Of a stretch of 64,000 nucleotides of DNA, positions 43,961 to 57,400 are shown in pieces. A program made the position numbers and the translations under genes. This stretch comes from Anaspis maculata (Eukaryota > Arthropoda > Insecta > Coleoptera > Scraptiidae): NCBI GenBank assembly GCA_949128115.1, contig OX421968.1:6138001-6202000 (forward strand), written 5' to 3'. A model generated the notes under the pieces. It saw only the letters and a program-made list of their open reading frames with translations, did not search any database and was not told the origin of the DNA. Within the stretch, counting starts at the first letter, position 1; every line of letters starts with the position of its first letter.

Positions 43961-44156
43961 GTTTCTATAAAAAATATAAACGAGTTTATAGAGAAATTCT
44001 TGTGAGGGCAAAGAAAATGTACCATAATGCTTTTTGATTATGAACTCAGCAAATAAGTCTAAAACAGTGTGGAAAATCATAGGGAAGATTAGCACAAAAA
44101 GTAGTGAGAGGATTGAGTTGAAGGATAATGATTAAATCATTAGGTAACCAAAGCGC

Positions 44157-45539
44157 GTGGCGGATGCTTTCAATAGGTATTTCAATTCAGTCGCGGATGG
44201 TTATCCTACAGCTGATAGGGTTAACATGAATCTTGGACATATTGCGCAAACTGAAGGTTCGTTTTTCTTTCACCCCGTAGATGGGGAAGATATTTTGAGT
44301 GTTGTGCGTGGCATGAAATGTTCCGAATCGGCGGGTGAAGATGTAATGACATCAAGCCTGGTGAAGGCATGCATCCATGAATTACTGATACCATTGACTG
44401 ACATGATAAACTGTTCATTAACATCAGGTTGTTTCCCTAAAAATCTGAAGATAGCCAGAATAACACCAGTTCATAAAAAAGGTGATAAATCCAGTCCTGA
44501 TAACTATAGACCAATCGAAGCGATTTTGAGTCCAATTTCAAAAATATTTGAAAAAATTGTTGCAGACCCGATAACCAATTATCTCGTTAGATTCAGTCTT
44601 CTTTTTGACGGTCAGTATGGGTTCCGGAAAGGCAGGTCAACGGCTGATGCACTGTTGCGTTTTGTAAGTAGTATTCATAAGATGATTGACCGGGGTGAAC
44701 AGTGTATTGGAATTTTTTTGGACCTGAGCAAGGCTTTTGATCTAGTAGATCATGAATTACTTTTAAAAAAGCTAGACAGATACGGAGTACGTGGCATTGC
44801 TCAGGAATGGTTCAGGACATATCTACAGGATAGGCGACATTATGTGGTGGTTGAGGGATGTGAGTCAGAGATGCTGACGTTGAACAGGGGAGTGCCACAG
44901 GGCTCTGTACTGGGCCCATTGCTATACATAATATATGTAAATGATTTCGGAGATGAGAATACGGTAATGTTTGCTGATGACACGAATCTCTTGGTATCTT
45001 CGAGCACTCTGCAGTTGGCTGTGGAGAGGGCAAATGGCAGGGTTGCTGATTTCGATGCATGGTTTGCTAATAATGGACTGAAGTTAAATTATAATGAATG
45101 TGAAATTGTGGATTTTAAATGTTCCCAAAGAGCAGCTCCTAGCAGTGCACTGATTAGAGTGGGAGGTAAAAGCATTAAACAGGTTAGAAAAACTAAATTT
45201 TTAGGGATTACCGTAGACGATGGATGTGGGTGGCACAGTCACATTGATAACTTATGTAAACGAGTTGCTCCTGTCTGTTATGCGCTGAGGAAACTGAGAT
45301 CAATTGTAGACGTTGATGTACTGAAATGCTACTATTTCGCATATTTCCACTCACTTGCGTCCTACGGCATTATGGTTTGGGGGGCGTCTGCTGGAGTCCC
45401 GAGAATTTTTAAATTACAAAAAAGAGCTTTGAGAACCATGTTGAGACTGGGGCCTCGTCAAAGTTGTAGAGGGGTGTTTAAGGAGATGCGGATCATGAGG
45501 TGCCCTGTACGTTTGCGTTTCACATACTTTGTCATATAA
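44157..45539 (+). pseudogene. CR1-like LINE reverse transcriptase (core intact)
   Basis: A 460-codon frame with all RT blocks: ARITPVHKKGD, NYRPI, QYGFRKGRSTADAL, FLDLSKAFDLVDHELL (first catalytic Asp), RGVPQGSVLGPLLYIIYVND and FADDTNLL (catalytic DD). The thumb region follows with TKFLGITVDD and ASYGIMVWG. FLDLSKAFD.VDHE is typical of the CR1/L2 group. The frame ends early at 45539 compared with related elements, and decayed codons continue to about 45700 (HYEKSPLY, LPERLRRL-type). The upstream frame is broken, so the element as a whole is dead although the catalytic core is conserved. Confidence 0.9.
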
Positions 45540-45990
45540 AAAGCATTGTAAGGACTTCAATCTTTTAAATAAGTATCACTCCTATGAAACGCGAGGTGTT
45601 TCGGCGTTGGAGTTCCCCACTCATAGGCTAACTCACTACGAGAAGAGTCCCTTGTACTTATAGGCATTAGACTCTATAATAAACTCCCAGAGCGATTAAG
45701 ACGCTTAGGCTTCTATGAATTCAGAACAGAACTAAAGGGAAGACTGTTGGATGCGGCCTACTACAGTTACACCGAAATGATGCACGATTGTATATAAAAA
45801 CTCTATTCTGTTGTTGTTATCGCTGCTGCTTATTTTATCTATATTCTGTGTTTGTTATTGTTATTTATATATTCATTAACTTTTACTTATTTATCTCCAC
45901 AAGATAAACTGGCTACCTGCCTGAACTGACTTGTCCCCATACATTTATATATGTCCAAAATGGGATCAATAAATATATTATTATTATTAT
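45540..45990 (+). mobile_element. LINE 3' end and tail
   Basis: Decayed C-terminal codons, a 3' UTR, then GGGATCAATAAATATATT and an ATT-triplet run ending near 45990. The short-repeat tail and polyadenylation-like AATAAA mark the 3' end of the LINE. Confidence 0.7.
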
Positions 45991-46319
45991 ACTACGAAAA
46001 TCAAAACAGACAAACAAGCCAGGTTAGGTTGATGATTGTTCTGATTTCCAAAAAGTTGGTTACAAATTCAGGTGGATAAGAGGCTGATTTTCCTTGAAAA
46101 ACATGCAGTTGTAACCGGGGCGGTTTCTCTACACCATCGTTACACCATTCGTTTTTAACTCATACTTTATACAAACAAGTAAAATCTTGACGTATTCACT
46201 GTTCAGAATAAATGATTCGTTCGAGAGCAAAGTTTGTTTTTAACTGCGTTCGTCGTGACCCTTAAACAGTCGTGTGACAAGCTTCGTCTTATCAAACTCA
46301 TATAATAACATATCACTTT

Positions 46320-46610
46320 CTTCTTACGGTTTCATTGCTATCAGTGCTTCGAAACAAGAAAACGGGTATCTCAAATTTAAATACCTAGTCGAATAGCTAT
46401 TTTTGTTTTTTGTTGCTAAAAATTTTCGAAAATAATTTTCCAAAAAAATCTCTTCATGTATTGGAAAAAAATGGCTATTGAACTGGCTAATTCAATTGTA
46501 GAAATTTTTTTTTTTTCTGTTTGCATTTGCTTGGAGCATTGGTAGCGCCGAAACCGCCCTGACCGGTATGTCACGGTTTCTCCTTCACTGTGTTGCCTTG
46601 AGCATAAATT
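46320..46610. repeat. Dispersed repeat, copy 2 (without the insertions)
   Basis: Matches the two outer parts of 2330-2895 but has only ~140 bp of AT-rich sequence between them, without the foldback or hairpin repeat. Confidence 0.55.
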
Positions 46611-48085
46611 CCGAATTTAGCTTTAGTGTGACACTGGCACCCCGTCATTTCCGCAATGCCTTTTCAAACTCCATATGATAATGAGTGGTCATCAAATCCC
46701 GATTATGTTTAGGATCATAACGTAATTTTAATATCATAGAGTTAATGAGGTCTGTAACAAGCCTAATGTAATGTAGCAATGAAAAACTTGTTCATCATTT
46801 GTCATTTTATTTTTTTATTTATCAAGTTTGGACTCTCATAATTTGTTCAAGCACCCAAGAAAAAACTGAAAAAAACTGAAAATCAGAAAGAAAGTTAGTT
46901 TTGTTAAACTCTCACTAACTTTTGCCATTTCCCGTACTTCAAAACTACAAACAATTTGAGTTGATCAAGCTCTGCGTGAGAGTGTCAGAGTGGCTTTCTA
47001 TGCAGCAGTAGGTAGACATCATTTTGTCGCCGGTGTATAGAAACTACCTACATATTAGTCCCGGTCTACGCTATTTGATTTCAATAGGTAATAAGCGCGA
47101 AAATAATCGAATTATTGGAATAACAATCGGTCTTTGTGTGTATTCATTACACGCCAAACAACTTTGAACAAACTGTTATTCACGCAGCTTCATGTGCTTC
47201 ACATTTACATTCACCTCGAAATCACAGTAGGTATATGAGACGATATATTATAATGTATTATTGCGTTTAATCAACTAAGTGGGTGAAATTCAAAGCATCG
47301 CGTTTCTCGGAGCAAGCCGGTTGTAAAATGTTTTTTCGATGGAAAAAGGCAACTGTCAAAGAGCTTATTACACAGCCAACTAAGTAACACAAAAACCGCA
47401 GAAAGTCCGTGGCCTAATTAGCTTTTCATTTCTAAGTCGCATACCTTCGCACAAGACAAAATACCTACCCACCTAATTCTCGACATAAAAAGTTGAGAGG
47501 AGAGGTTTAAACTTTTTGAGACGAATTTTCCTTTCATTATCAAATGAACGGAACAGAACTGTTAAAGAAGCAATACTAGTTGAGCGTTCAATATTCAAAA
47601 TCTGGCAAACATCGGGTAGGCAGAGCAGCCGGTTATCGTAATCGACAAGAGTTTTCTAGATTTTGCAACACCAACGTGGGATTCCACCAAAGCTGTGTTA
47701 ATTTAATACACTGTTAACGAACTTTCGTTCGATAAATTCCTGTTTGTTGGCGACAGAAATCCAGGTTTCACAAAACAAAATAGAGGAATGATTTATTTTC
47801 TCAAGATTCTACAAATTTTCCGTGATCAAACAACTAGCATTGGCCACATCTAAGAACAAAATCCATTCAACAGTGTGTTAGCGTTAACACTGTGCGAACT
47901 TTTTGATGGAACCCGGTCAGCTTCACGTTTCGGCATCCTAGGGCCTTGGTTTTTTTTTGAGATATTTCCAAAACTATTGATCTCTTTTCAGATGATCAGT
48001 CAGCACAGCGTAAAAATGCATCTTTGTCCTAATCCGTAGTTGAGATCGACGAACAGACACCGTTATATTATTATGTACCTATAAT
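46611..48085. other. No recognisable gene
   Basis: No open frame above 60 codons, no clear repeat seen. Confidence 0.45.
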
Positions 48086-49554
48086 ATAAACTGCTCAACG
48101 AAAAATAGGGATATTGAAAATTGTTGCTCAAGTTCAAATAGAGATAACTCAAGGAAAAATTACCCAATTTCAAAAAAAATCTACATTGCCTGATAGGACT
48201 ATTCTTTGGCTACAAGGTGGTTTCATTGGTTTAATCATCCATCGCATTTTGCAAGATATACAGGGTGCCAAAGAAAGAGGTGAAAATCGGTGAATTTTCA
48301 AAGTCATCTACCTGCTTCAGAAAAAAATGTCAGTTTTTTCTGAGTTAATTTTTAGAAAGTCTGCGTCAAAATCTGTCGACTAATAGTAATTTTTTTATTC
48401 AGTGTTTTTTTTTTCAAAAATTTTAGAATTTTTTTAAGAAATCGAAAAAATTCGATGTCGATGTTGGCTAATCTGTTTCAGTAGAAGCCATAGATCCAAC
48501 GGCTTCTACTGAAATTTGGTAATAAGGTATGATTCCACTTATGTTTGAGAAATCTATAGCTGTCGAACACATGGGCCTAGAATCGAAATTTGTTTTGAAT
48601 CACAGGACAGAAGGCGCATACCCATATTCTCATAGCAAGGATGTTTCTCAGAGCAAACCCGACTGCGATGAAGGATGGTTTGGACATTTTCAATCAGCAA
48701 ACATTCTTATTGCCTGCTGTCCAAAAGACAAGACAAATATGTCAAAAATTATACTGGTGATGGTTGGGAAGAAATTTATTGCAACAATAAACCTATACAA
48801 TGAAAGAACATCAAACAATCAATAACTTGCATAATCGACTTCTCAAAATCGTAGCATTCTCGAAGGGATTTATTCGAGTACTGAACGATTGAACGATCTT
48901 GCCTTGCAGTGCAGTTGTCTTTTGTCTTTGACTTGAGCCAGGTCTTCTAGCGACACCCGCAGTGTCCATGTTGTACTTCCATAAAAGTCTAGAAATTAGG
49001 CTTTGTGATGTTTCTCTGACCTAACTATCCTGATCTGATAAATCCAACATGTAACAAAGTATTGACGGATACCTCCTTGGGAAGTCACTTGTATCGGTTG
49101 GTTTAATGATTCAATGAGACGGTTTGTGAAGTGAAATCATACTTTACCATCAAATTTCAATAGAAGCCGTTTACAGAATCGACATCAATTTTTATTTGAT
49201 TTCATGAAAAAAAATCGAAACTTTTTGAAAAAAAAACCTGATTAAAAAAAATTCACTATTTAGTTGACAGATTGATGCAGGCTTTCAAAAAATGAACTAA
49301 GAAAAAATCTGACATTTTTTCTAAAACAGGTAGACCACTTCGAAAATTCACTAATTTTCACCTCTTCCCTTGGCACCCTGTATATCTTGCAAAATGCGAT
49401 GTATGATCAAACTAAGGACAGCACCTTGTAGCCAAAGAATAGTTCTATCAGACAGTGTTGATTTTTTTCAAATTGGTCAATTTTTCCTTCAGTTATCTTT
49501 ATTTAAACTTGAGCGACAATTTTCAATATCCTTATTTTTCGTTGAGCAGTTTAT
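48086..49554. mobile_element. 1.47-kb foldback
   Basis: Arms 48086-48540 and 49105-49554 are diverged inverted repeats. They share ATAAACTGCTCAACG at the ends, then CAATTTTCAATATC-type, TTGGCTACAAGG, GCATTTTGCAAGATATACAG and GGTGCCAA blocks. Many small indels show age. Between them is ~565 bp with the frame 48529-48825. Confidence 0.72.
48529..48825 (+). CDS. Unrecognised 98-codon frame in a foldback loop
   Basis: Starts inside the left arm (MIPLMFEKSIAVEHMG) and runs through the spacer. It has one Cys-rich short patch (ACCPKD) and a C-terminal hydrophobic stretch (MSKIILVMVGKKF). No family recognised, no neighbour suggests a role, and it may be chance. Confidence 0.15.
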   Translation: MIPLMFEKSIAVEHMGLESKFVLNHRTEGAYPYSHSKDVSQSKPDCDEGWFGHFQSANILIACCPKDKTNMSKIILVMVGKKFIATINLYNERTSNNQ

Positions 49555-49721
49555 GTCAGAAATGAATAATAACGGAGATATAAGCGTTCAAAGTTGAACT
49601 TGAAAAATCGATTTTTCGTTATAACGTTGGAACTTTTCAACCGATTCTATTCAAATTTGAACCAAAGCTTACTGAAATAACTCAGCATCTAACAATGGTA
49701 ACGCGTTCCATCAATGTTTTT

Positions 49722-50498
49722 CAGGGGCGTGGATAATGGGGTGTGCTCCCACTTTTTCACCCCTATTCACCACCCCCTTGGGTAATTTTGTAAATTGTTC
49801 ATATTTTTGAATTCTACGATGAAAAGTAGGAAAAAAAAGTTACTCATGCAAAATTTTGATTAGAGGCTTTGTTTTCCAGATATTTCAGTTTGAATGTTCG
49901 AAACTTCTGAAAACACCTCAAAATAATAACCACTTTCAAGAGTCCAAAAACAAATTTTTCAGAAAACTTCTCGTTTCTTGGAAAAACTGGTGGTTTATCA
50001 ACTTCAAACACCTAGGGCCGTATTCATATCTCACTTTTAAGCTCAAAGCGCAATCAAAGGACCGCTTTTAGGGGCTATTCATTTATATTTGAGTGTTCAA
50101 AATTACATGATACAATTACATACAGCCGCTCAATTGTAATATGTATTTTTCAAAACTCAAACATAAGCGGGTGACCCCTAAACGGGCACCTCTGAATGCG
50201 CTTTTAGCTTGAAAGCGAGATATGAATACGGCCCCTAGAAGACCCATTTCAATGGGAGATTCATTAGTTATTTTGGATTTTAATTTTCAGGCCTTTGAAA
50301 ATGGTGTTTTCGAGATGTTTTCCGAAATTTCAACCTTACCTATATCGAGAACGAAGCTTCTATCAAAATTGTGCAAGAGTAACTTCAACTTCTAAACTGA
50401 ACGTAGAATCAAAGAATGATAACAGTTCACAAAATTACTTGAGGGGGTAAAAAATAGGGGTAAAAAAGCGGAGGCACCCCTCATTTTTCACGCCCCTG
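49722..50498. mobile_element. hAT-like foldback with CAGGGGCGTG ends
   Basis: CAGGGGCGTG at both ends in inverted orientation. Interior blocks match 9356-9878 (GGCTTTGTTTTCC, GAATGTTCGAAA, TTTTAATTTTCAGGC). A smaller MITE sits in its centre (50012-50238). Confidence 0.65.
50012..50238. mobile_element. ~227-bp MITE with GGGCCGTATTCATA ends
   Basis: CTAGGGCCGTATTCATATCTC at the left and its near complement at the right (GAGATATGAATACGGCCC), with AAGCGC/GCGCTT blocks further in. It lies at the axis of the surrounding foldback. Confidence 0.7.
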
Positions 50499-50670
50499 AG
50501 GAACTTTGATGGGACGCGTTATCATTGTTCGATACCTATCTATTTCTGTAAGCTTTGGTTTGAATTTGAACAAAATCGGTTGAGAAGTTCTAAAGTTATG
50601 ACGAAAAATCGATTAATGAAGTTCAACTTTGAACGCCTATATCTCAGTTATTATTCGTTTCTGTCATATA

Positions 50671-51359
50671 TTTCTTTGAGAAAGCCTACTTCATATGAAA
50701 AAGTTTCTCATCATTTTCTGAAAGGACGCGATTTAAATTTGAAACACCCTGTATAATACAACAAGAAATTCATCATTAATAATCATCACCGTTATCATTT
50801 TCAAGTTGAGAAGGAATGTTGTCTTTTTTGTAATTTTTCCAATTTTGCATCATTACAAAAAAAAAATCATAACTTTCAACACAGATTGTTGACTGATGAA
50901 AATCCTTGATTGGTGGAAATCCAAAAAAAGATGCGTAATGATGCCTAGCCTCGTGCGTAGCAGACACATTGAATCACCTATTGTAAACAACAGCAATCAC
51001 AACTTGAAGGAATTGAGCAACAAATAGATCTTTCCAGTAGTGGAGGAATTCCAAAGATTCTCCAATTCATTCAAAATACACTAACTATAGTGATCAAAGT
51101 GTCGGTCGCGAATCGGTGATGCGTTAGTTATTATGTGGAGAAATGTATTCCATTACCTATTAGCGAAAATGACATTTAAATGTCATCACGCTGTCAAAGT
51201 AGTCAGATTGATTTCATGAATACAGGCCTGTTACTGAGTAAAGCAAGGTTGGAAATAAAAACTAAAAATTGGATAGATGCCTATCGATAATGTTTTGCCT
51301 TATTATTTGCTAGGAAAATTTTCCTCGTTTCACAATGACTTAATAACAATAACACGCGC
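50671..51359. other. No recognisable gene
   Basis: One 63-codon minus-strand frame (50776-50967) with no motif. Confidence 0.45.
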
Positions 51360-54300
51360 CCGCCTAGTAGTCGTTGAGCCAGGGGACTCGAGTGGTTTCC
51401 ACCTTGGGGACTTGACGTGTCATACTTTTTTGGATTCCCCACAACACCAGCATGAAAATAAGCCACAATACGTTTCTGTATCGAGTAGCTTAAGACCGCC
51501 ATTTTGGAAAAACCGCGCCAAATATGTAGTTCTTGTGGTTTGTATTTTTTTTCTCATCAACGGCACCTCCAATGGGAAAAATCAAGCTGAATAAAATTTA
51601 ACAACAAAATTTACTATAAATATCGTTTAGCACCGTTTTCTGACAGGTCTCGTTACACCAAATATGACAGTTCATAGTTTAGCTATGGCAAATTTCTTTA
51701 TTTGACATTTTCGAGTACACCCGGTGACATTTATACAAACCGAACTTCACGTCATTGTCTTTCTAGCGTACTTCACTAGGAATGCTGCTTTTAGCGGCAT
51801 TTTGATGTCCGTCTGTCCGTCTGTCCATCGGTCTAACTGTCCGTCTTATCAATTAATTGCTCCTGAACGAGAAAACCTAGCCATAATCGACTTCTTGTGT
51901 GTAACATGTATTCACCGGAGAATTGATTAAGGAAAAAAATAATTTCTCAAACCGTCGCCATCTTGATCCGCAATGTCAAATTTTCTCAAAAGTGATCCGA
52001 TTTTCATGAAACTTGAAATACACGCATGTTTTATATTCAAAAGTATGATTTCAATGTTTTCTTTTTGATCCGCCGCCATTTTGTCTGCCATGTTGAAATT
52101 GGTAAAACTGGTCCGATTTTGATGAAAATTGGAACCTAGTCGTGTCTCGTGTAGGCATTGATGGTTCTTATGTTAGTTTCACGATTAGCGCCATATTGAC
52201 GTGCCACATGGAAATTAATCTCCAGCTGTCACAAAATCAGTTTATTCAAATATTTCCTGAACAACGGGTTTCCGATGTGACTGGAAAACTTGATGGATGG
52301 AAATCGGTTTTTGTTAGTTCTTTTCTACAAGTAGAAACTTCTCCAGAAAAAATGTACGGAAAATGCTACTAAATTTTCGAAATTTGCAAAAAAATTGAAA
52401 ATTTTTTGATTTTTGTCTTTGAAAATCCGAAAACTAGATAGCAACGTCTATACATCTTCATTCAAGAAAGTCGCATACCAAATTTGAACTTTCTATTTTC
52501 AAAAAAAAGGTACCAAAAATGGTTTTCCAGTGAACATGAAAAAATGAATGGGGTACTTGCCAGTGAAACGGATTTGACTGGAAATACTTTTGATCATCAA
52601 CAAGAGTAATCAAAAGCATTTCCAAAAAATTCCCGGAAAATATATCCATTGGTTAAGAAGATTTTTTTTTCGATTTTTTTTTCAAAGGGAAATGAAAACT
52701 TCACTGAAATTTTTATATCTGTATTTTTCAAATATTGTGATGCCATTCTAACAGTTTTTTGAGTTTTCGACCCAACAGTGCTGTTTGTTTAGTTTTTAGT
52801 ATATTTGTGACGTCACAAATATATTTTTAAAACAGGCACTACGGCCCAATTTTGGGAATTTGAGAGAAAGAAAAAATTTGCGTACAATATTTTCATATAT
52901 GTATAATACAACAAGAGACTAAGTAATTACCGGACATTTTTGAGCTGTAAAATATGAGTGCCTGTTGGTAACTGGAATGATCACAAGCGCGAACCGCGAG
53001 TGGTCATTTCTGTATTATATCTAACAAGCACGAATTATTGAAAGCCAAAAATTTTTCTGTAATTACGAAGTCTCGAGATGTATTTGGCATGACAATTCGA
53101 ACGAAACGATTTTCCATTTTCATCCTCCATAATTGTATTTCCGTACCGGAAATAACACCAGTGCAATTTTCATCTAATCAAAGCCTTATTGGTCAAAATT
53201 GCTGAAATAACCCTTCTTTATTGATTACATTTTTGACAATTGAATTGTCACCCATACTATCGATTGAGCCAATAAAAAAAAATTGGGCAAGTACCCCATT
53301 TGTAGAAACCATTTTTTGTACCTTTTTTTGAAAAATACAATGTTCAAATTAACTATGCGACTTTCTTGAATTAAAATGTATAGGCGTTGCTATCTGGTTT
53401 CCAGATTTTCAAAAAAAAATTCAAGAATTTTCAATTTTTTTTGCAGATTTCGAAAATTTAATAGCATTTCCCGTACATTTTTATTTGAAGGAGTTCCTAC
53501 TTGTAAAAAAGAGCTAACAGAAACCGATTTTTATCAACAAGTTTTTCGTCACATCGGAAACCTCTTGTTCAGAAAATATTTGAATAAATTGATTTTGTGA
53601 CAGCTGGAGATTAATTTTCATGTGGCACGTCAATATGGCGCAAATCGTGAAACTAAGATGAGAACCATCAATGCGTACACAAGACACAACTAGGTTTCAA
53701 TTTTCATCAAAATCGGACCAGTTTTACCAATTTCAACATGGCGGACAAAATGGCGGCGGATCAAAAAGAAAACATTGAAGTCATACTTTTGAATATAAAA
53801 CATGCGTGTATTCTAAGTTTCATGAAAATCGGATCACTTTTGTGAAAATTTGACATTGCGGATCAAGATGGCGACGGTTTGAGAAATCATTTTTTTCCTA
53901 ATTCAATTCTCCGGTGAATACATGTTACACACAAGAAGTCGATTCTCGCTAGGTCTTCTCGTTCAGGAGCAATTAATTGATAAGACGGACAGTTGGACCG
54001 ATGGACGGACGGACAGACGGACATCAAAATGCCGCTAAGAGCAGCATTCCTAGTAAAGTACGCTAGAAAGACAATGACGTGAAGTTCGGTTTGTATAAAT
54101 ATCATCGGGTGTACTTGAAAATGTTAAATGAAGAAATTTGCCATAGCTAAACTATGAACTGTCATATTTGGAGTAACGAGACCTGTCAGAAAACGGTGCT
54201 AAACGATATTTATAGTAAATTTTGTTGCTCAATTTTATTCAGCTTCATTTTTCCCATTAGAGGTGCCGTTGATGAGAAAAAAAAATACAAACCACAAGAA

Positions 54301-54475
54301 CTACATATTTGGCGCGGTTTTTCCAAGATGGCGGTCTTAAGCTACTCGATACAAAAACGTATTATGGCTTATTTTCATGCTGGTGTTGTGGGGAATCCAA
54401 AAAGGTATGACACGTCAAGTCCCCAGGGTGGAAACCAAAATCGTGATTTTTGGCTCCTGGCTCATCGACTATAGA
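51360..54475. mobile_element. 3.1-kb foldback carrying Helitron-like-looking arms (element C)
   Basis: Arms ~51360-52525 and ~53305-54475 are inverted repeats (positions sum to about 105829) of roughly 1.17 kb with modest divergence. Each arm has ~120-bp units with TTTCATGAAAATCGGATCAC and AAGATGGCG-type blocks, a (GGAC)n tract (complement at 51806-51845; 53984-54022) and, beyond it, a hairpin-like segment with GTACGCTAGAAAG. The same order is seen in elements A and B. The inner ends flank the MITE at 52550-53297. Confidence 0.72.
52550..53297. mobile_element. 748-bp MITE with GGGGTACTTG ends (copy 3)
   Basis: Same ends and interior as 17755-18156 (TTGTGACGTCACAAATATA, AAAACAGGCACTACGGC, AGCCAATAAAAAAAAATTGGG). 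An extra ~350 bp near 52895-53260 is absent from the shorter copy. It fills the loop of the surrounding foldback almost exactly. Confidence 0.72.
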
Positions 54476-57400
54476 TGATGCCTATTATAGCGCAAAGCAC
54501 AAGAAATTTTAACCTCTAGATAATAAATGCTGCCAAATTTGAAACACTCCAGCCACTTCAGCGCCGTCTGGCGAGAGAAAATTTGTTATTAGCCCACATT
54601 GTTTATGGTTACGGGTTAAGTGAATTGGCTATTTTTCCGTTGCCCGCCCATCTCTCTAAAAACTGAGGCTAAGTAAAGTGCATATGTTTAGTATTTCTAT
54701 CTAGGTATAACTTCTGAATAGGTCAAAGACAACTGTAACGAACATTTTATTGTAGAAACATTTTGAATAAAAAAATTGGGGCATCACGGCGACTGAATAA
54801 TTCCGTATATTTTAGTGTAGTGGGTGTGTAATGTATAGGGCAGATTGACCATTACAACGCAAACAAAAATATTTTTCCCCTACCTTTCAATGAAATGATC
54901 GCGTGAAGTTTGAATAGCTCTGTACATTTCCGTAAGTAACTGGTTATTTCGTGAGCTATACAATGTAGACACAAAAATCTGTAAGTATTGATGGAAACCG
55001 ATCCGACTGCGTGCTAACCTGAAAACATCAACAGTTGTCTTAAGTCTTCGTGTGCAGGCCAGCATGGCTCGAATGACAAGACACCTAGGCCGTGCGACAT
55101 ATTGAAATAAAACGCGGTAAAAGTGCCGTTACGGCATCCAATATTGTTTAGGCTGACAGTCTCGGCCTATTTAGCAGTTATTAGCGCAGTGTAAGTTAAA
55201 TCCTAATTTGGGTGTGACCTTTTGTAATCCAGGGAATTTGGACCCATGGGCTTTGGCTGTCCGAATTCAACTGTTCGCTGTTATTCTCCCTCCCAGGATT
55301 ACACAGCTTTTCTAACTTGTAATATTGACTGATTGATATTATTTATGTCCGCATTCCCAGATCATTCACTGATATCTTCGTAAATAAGAGAATGGAAACC
55401 AATTTCCAATATTTGTTTGAAACAGAATGTCAAACAAATCATTTTTCCTGCGACCATCTATAAAAGACGAGTATCACACGTCGAAGGAGGCTGAAACGTT
55501 GTCAATATCACGCGTTTGTTCAGATAAAAAAATATCGCACCTAGTTTTGTCTTCCGTATCATAAGTCAGTTGAAATTCCTAGAGCAATCTTAAAAGAAAT
55601 TTGAAAGATTCCATAATAATTATCACCAATCGTAGGTCTCATCACTAAAAACCCACAAAAACGGCGTACATACATGCAATGAAGTAATCGAGAATAAGGT
55701 ATACAGGTTTCCGTTACCTATTCGAGGCTAAGCATGGATATCTGCTTCATCTCTAGAGGTGAAAAGTCGGTTATTGGGAGAAAGTTGCGCATTTTCCTGA
55801 TTGAAAAAAAAAACACGAGGATTTGCAATTTTGGAACAGTGCAAGGAAAGAAGATCAACACCGACACTCCAAATGAATAAAAAACAGAATCGTTATGCCG
55901 CGGATTTATTTCCAAGCTCAGCTGTCAGTGAAGCGCAATTCAATAATTCAGACCTCACACAGTGGTGTATTAGGCCAATTAGTCGCCCTAAGCCCCAAAA
56001 AATTGCGCCCTGCCTTCCCCCCCATCTCATTGTTTTTTTTTTGTTTTACCGAAACTCTTTCAGTGTTTGATATAGCAATTTCTTCTTCATTGTTTGTTTT
56101 AAATTAATTTTGATAACGATGAGACAAAATCGGTACCTACATTGATTGTAAAACTGTCTCTTAAATGTATATTGTTTTATAATAAGAATTAAAGTAACTA
56201 TAGTATTTTTTCATCCCGACCGATAGGTACATGATTTGATTACTTCTTTGAAGAACATAAGTTCCTTTCCCAGAATTTTGCGCCGCAAGCCCGGGCTTCT
56301 TAGGCTACTGCATTACGCCTCTGACCTCACAACACTCTTGGAAAAAATCAAAACAATTGAACATTTGGTCAAAAACATTAACATGTAATACTGAAACTTT
56401 TTTAGTATGCTGATCAGTCATCATACGTCAAAAGCCCATAAAGGTGGAGAGACTGCAGCTCAACTAAATTATAGCGCTGTGAACTGCGGAATCATAATAA
56501 AGCCGGCGGAGTAAGTAACAAGTAGCAGGGCCCTCACGTGAATGGGTCTCGACTCTCGATGGCACATTTCCATGAATTTCCCGTTGAATTAAAATTGGAT
56601 CGTTGTGAAAAGAAAACAATCAGTTTGAGGAAGAGAAATAATACAATAACGTTCTGGAATTTATCATTTCATTAAAACTGACGGTCAATATGGCGAAAAC
56701 TAAAATGCACCATCAAAATCATAGGAAAAATAATATTTGAGTAGGTTTCAAGTTTAATCAGAAACGAAACTTCTAAATTTGAAGAAAAGTTTATGTCGTG
56801 GGTCAAAAATGACCGATAATATATTTTCTGCACATACATACAGTGTGAAACAAACAATCAGAAGCAACATCTTTTAACTTGGCGAAATGAACAAAATCAA
56901 CTCTTCAGTATTCTGTGACTTCCAGTAGTCGAGCTTTAATTAACTGATCAATAATTATTATTTCGGTGAACCGTTTTTGCATTGACTGTATCTACCTGTT
57001 CCTCAAAGCACGGAGAAAATCAAGTACCCAAATGTTTACACATAATCAGGAATTGCCTACTTTTCTGACCGTGTCTTCTAATCAACGCTTAATCTACAAG
57101 AATATGAATATTAGGTACCTACTCTACTTAACAATTAATTGAGCTAATATTAGCTTAAACCCAAGTTTCCTATAGAACGACAAACAAGGGGCGATACACA
57201 ACACACATTCATTTATTAAGTTTAAACCTTAGAGCAATACACTGAGTGTAATGTAACACAATTCAGTGATTTACTCGCTGGACATTATGACAACGTATAA
57301 CAGATGGGATATTTTTGTTATTTTTGCGAGATCAAATTGTGAGGCATTCAAGAGAAAGGCGAAACCCTCTGTGCAAAAAGGCGAAAATATGGAAGAGTGA

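Larger units (their letters stand above)
49552..50670. mobile_element. 1.1-kb foldback directly beside the previous one
   Basis: Outer arms share TATGTCAGAAATGAATAATA, GAGATATAAGCGTTCAAAG, GTTGAACTT, AAAATCGATTTTTCGT and AACGCGT. The middle is occupied by the element at 49722-50498. Confidence 0.7.

Noticed and set aside
51724..54105. Repeated 68-72-codon frame in both arms (FIQTELHVIVFLAYFTRN type) as a gene
   Set aside because: It spans the GGAC tract and hairpin of a repeat and has no domain; conservation follows from the inverted duplication.
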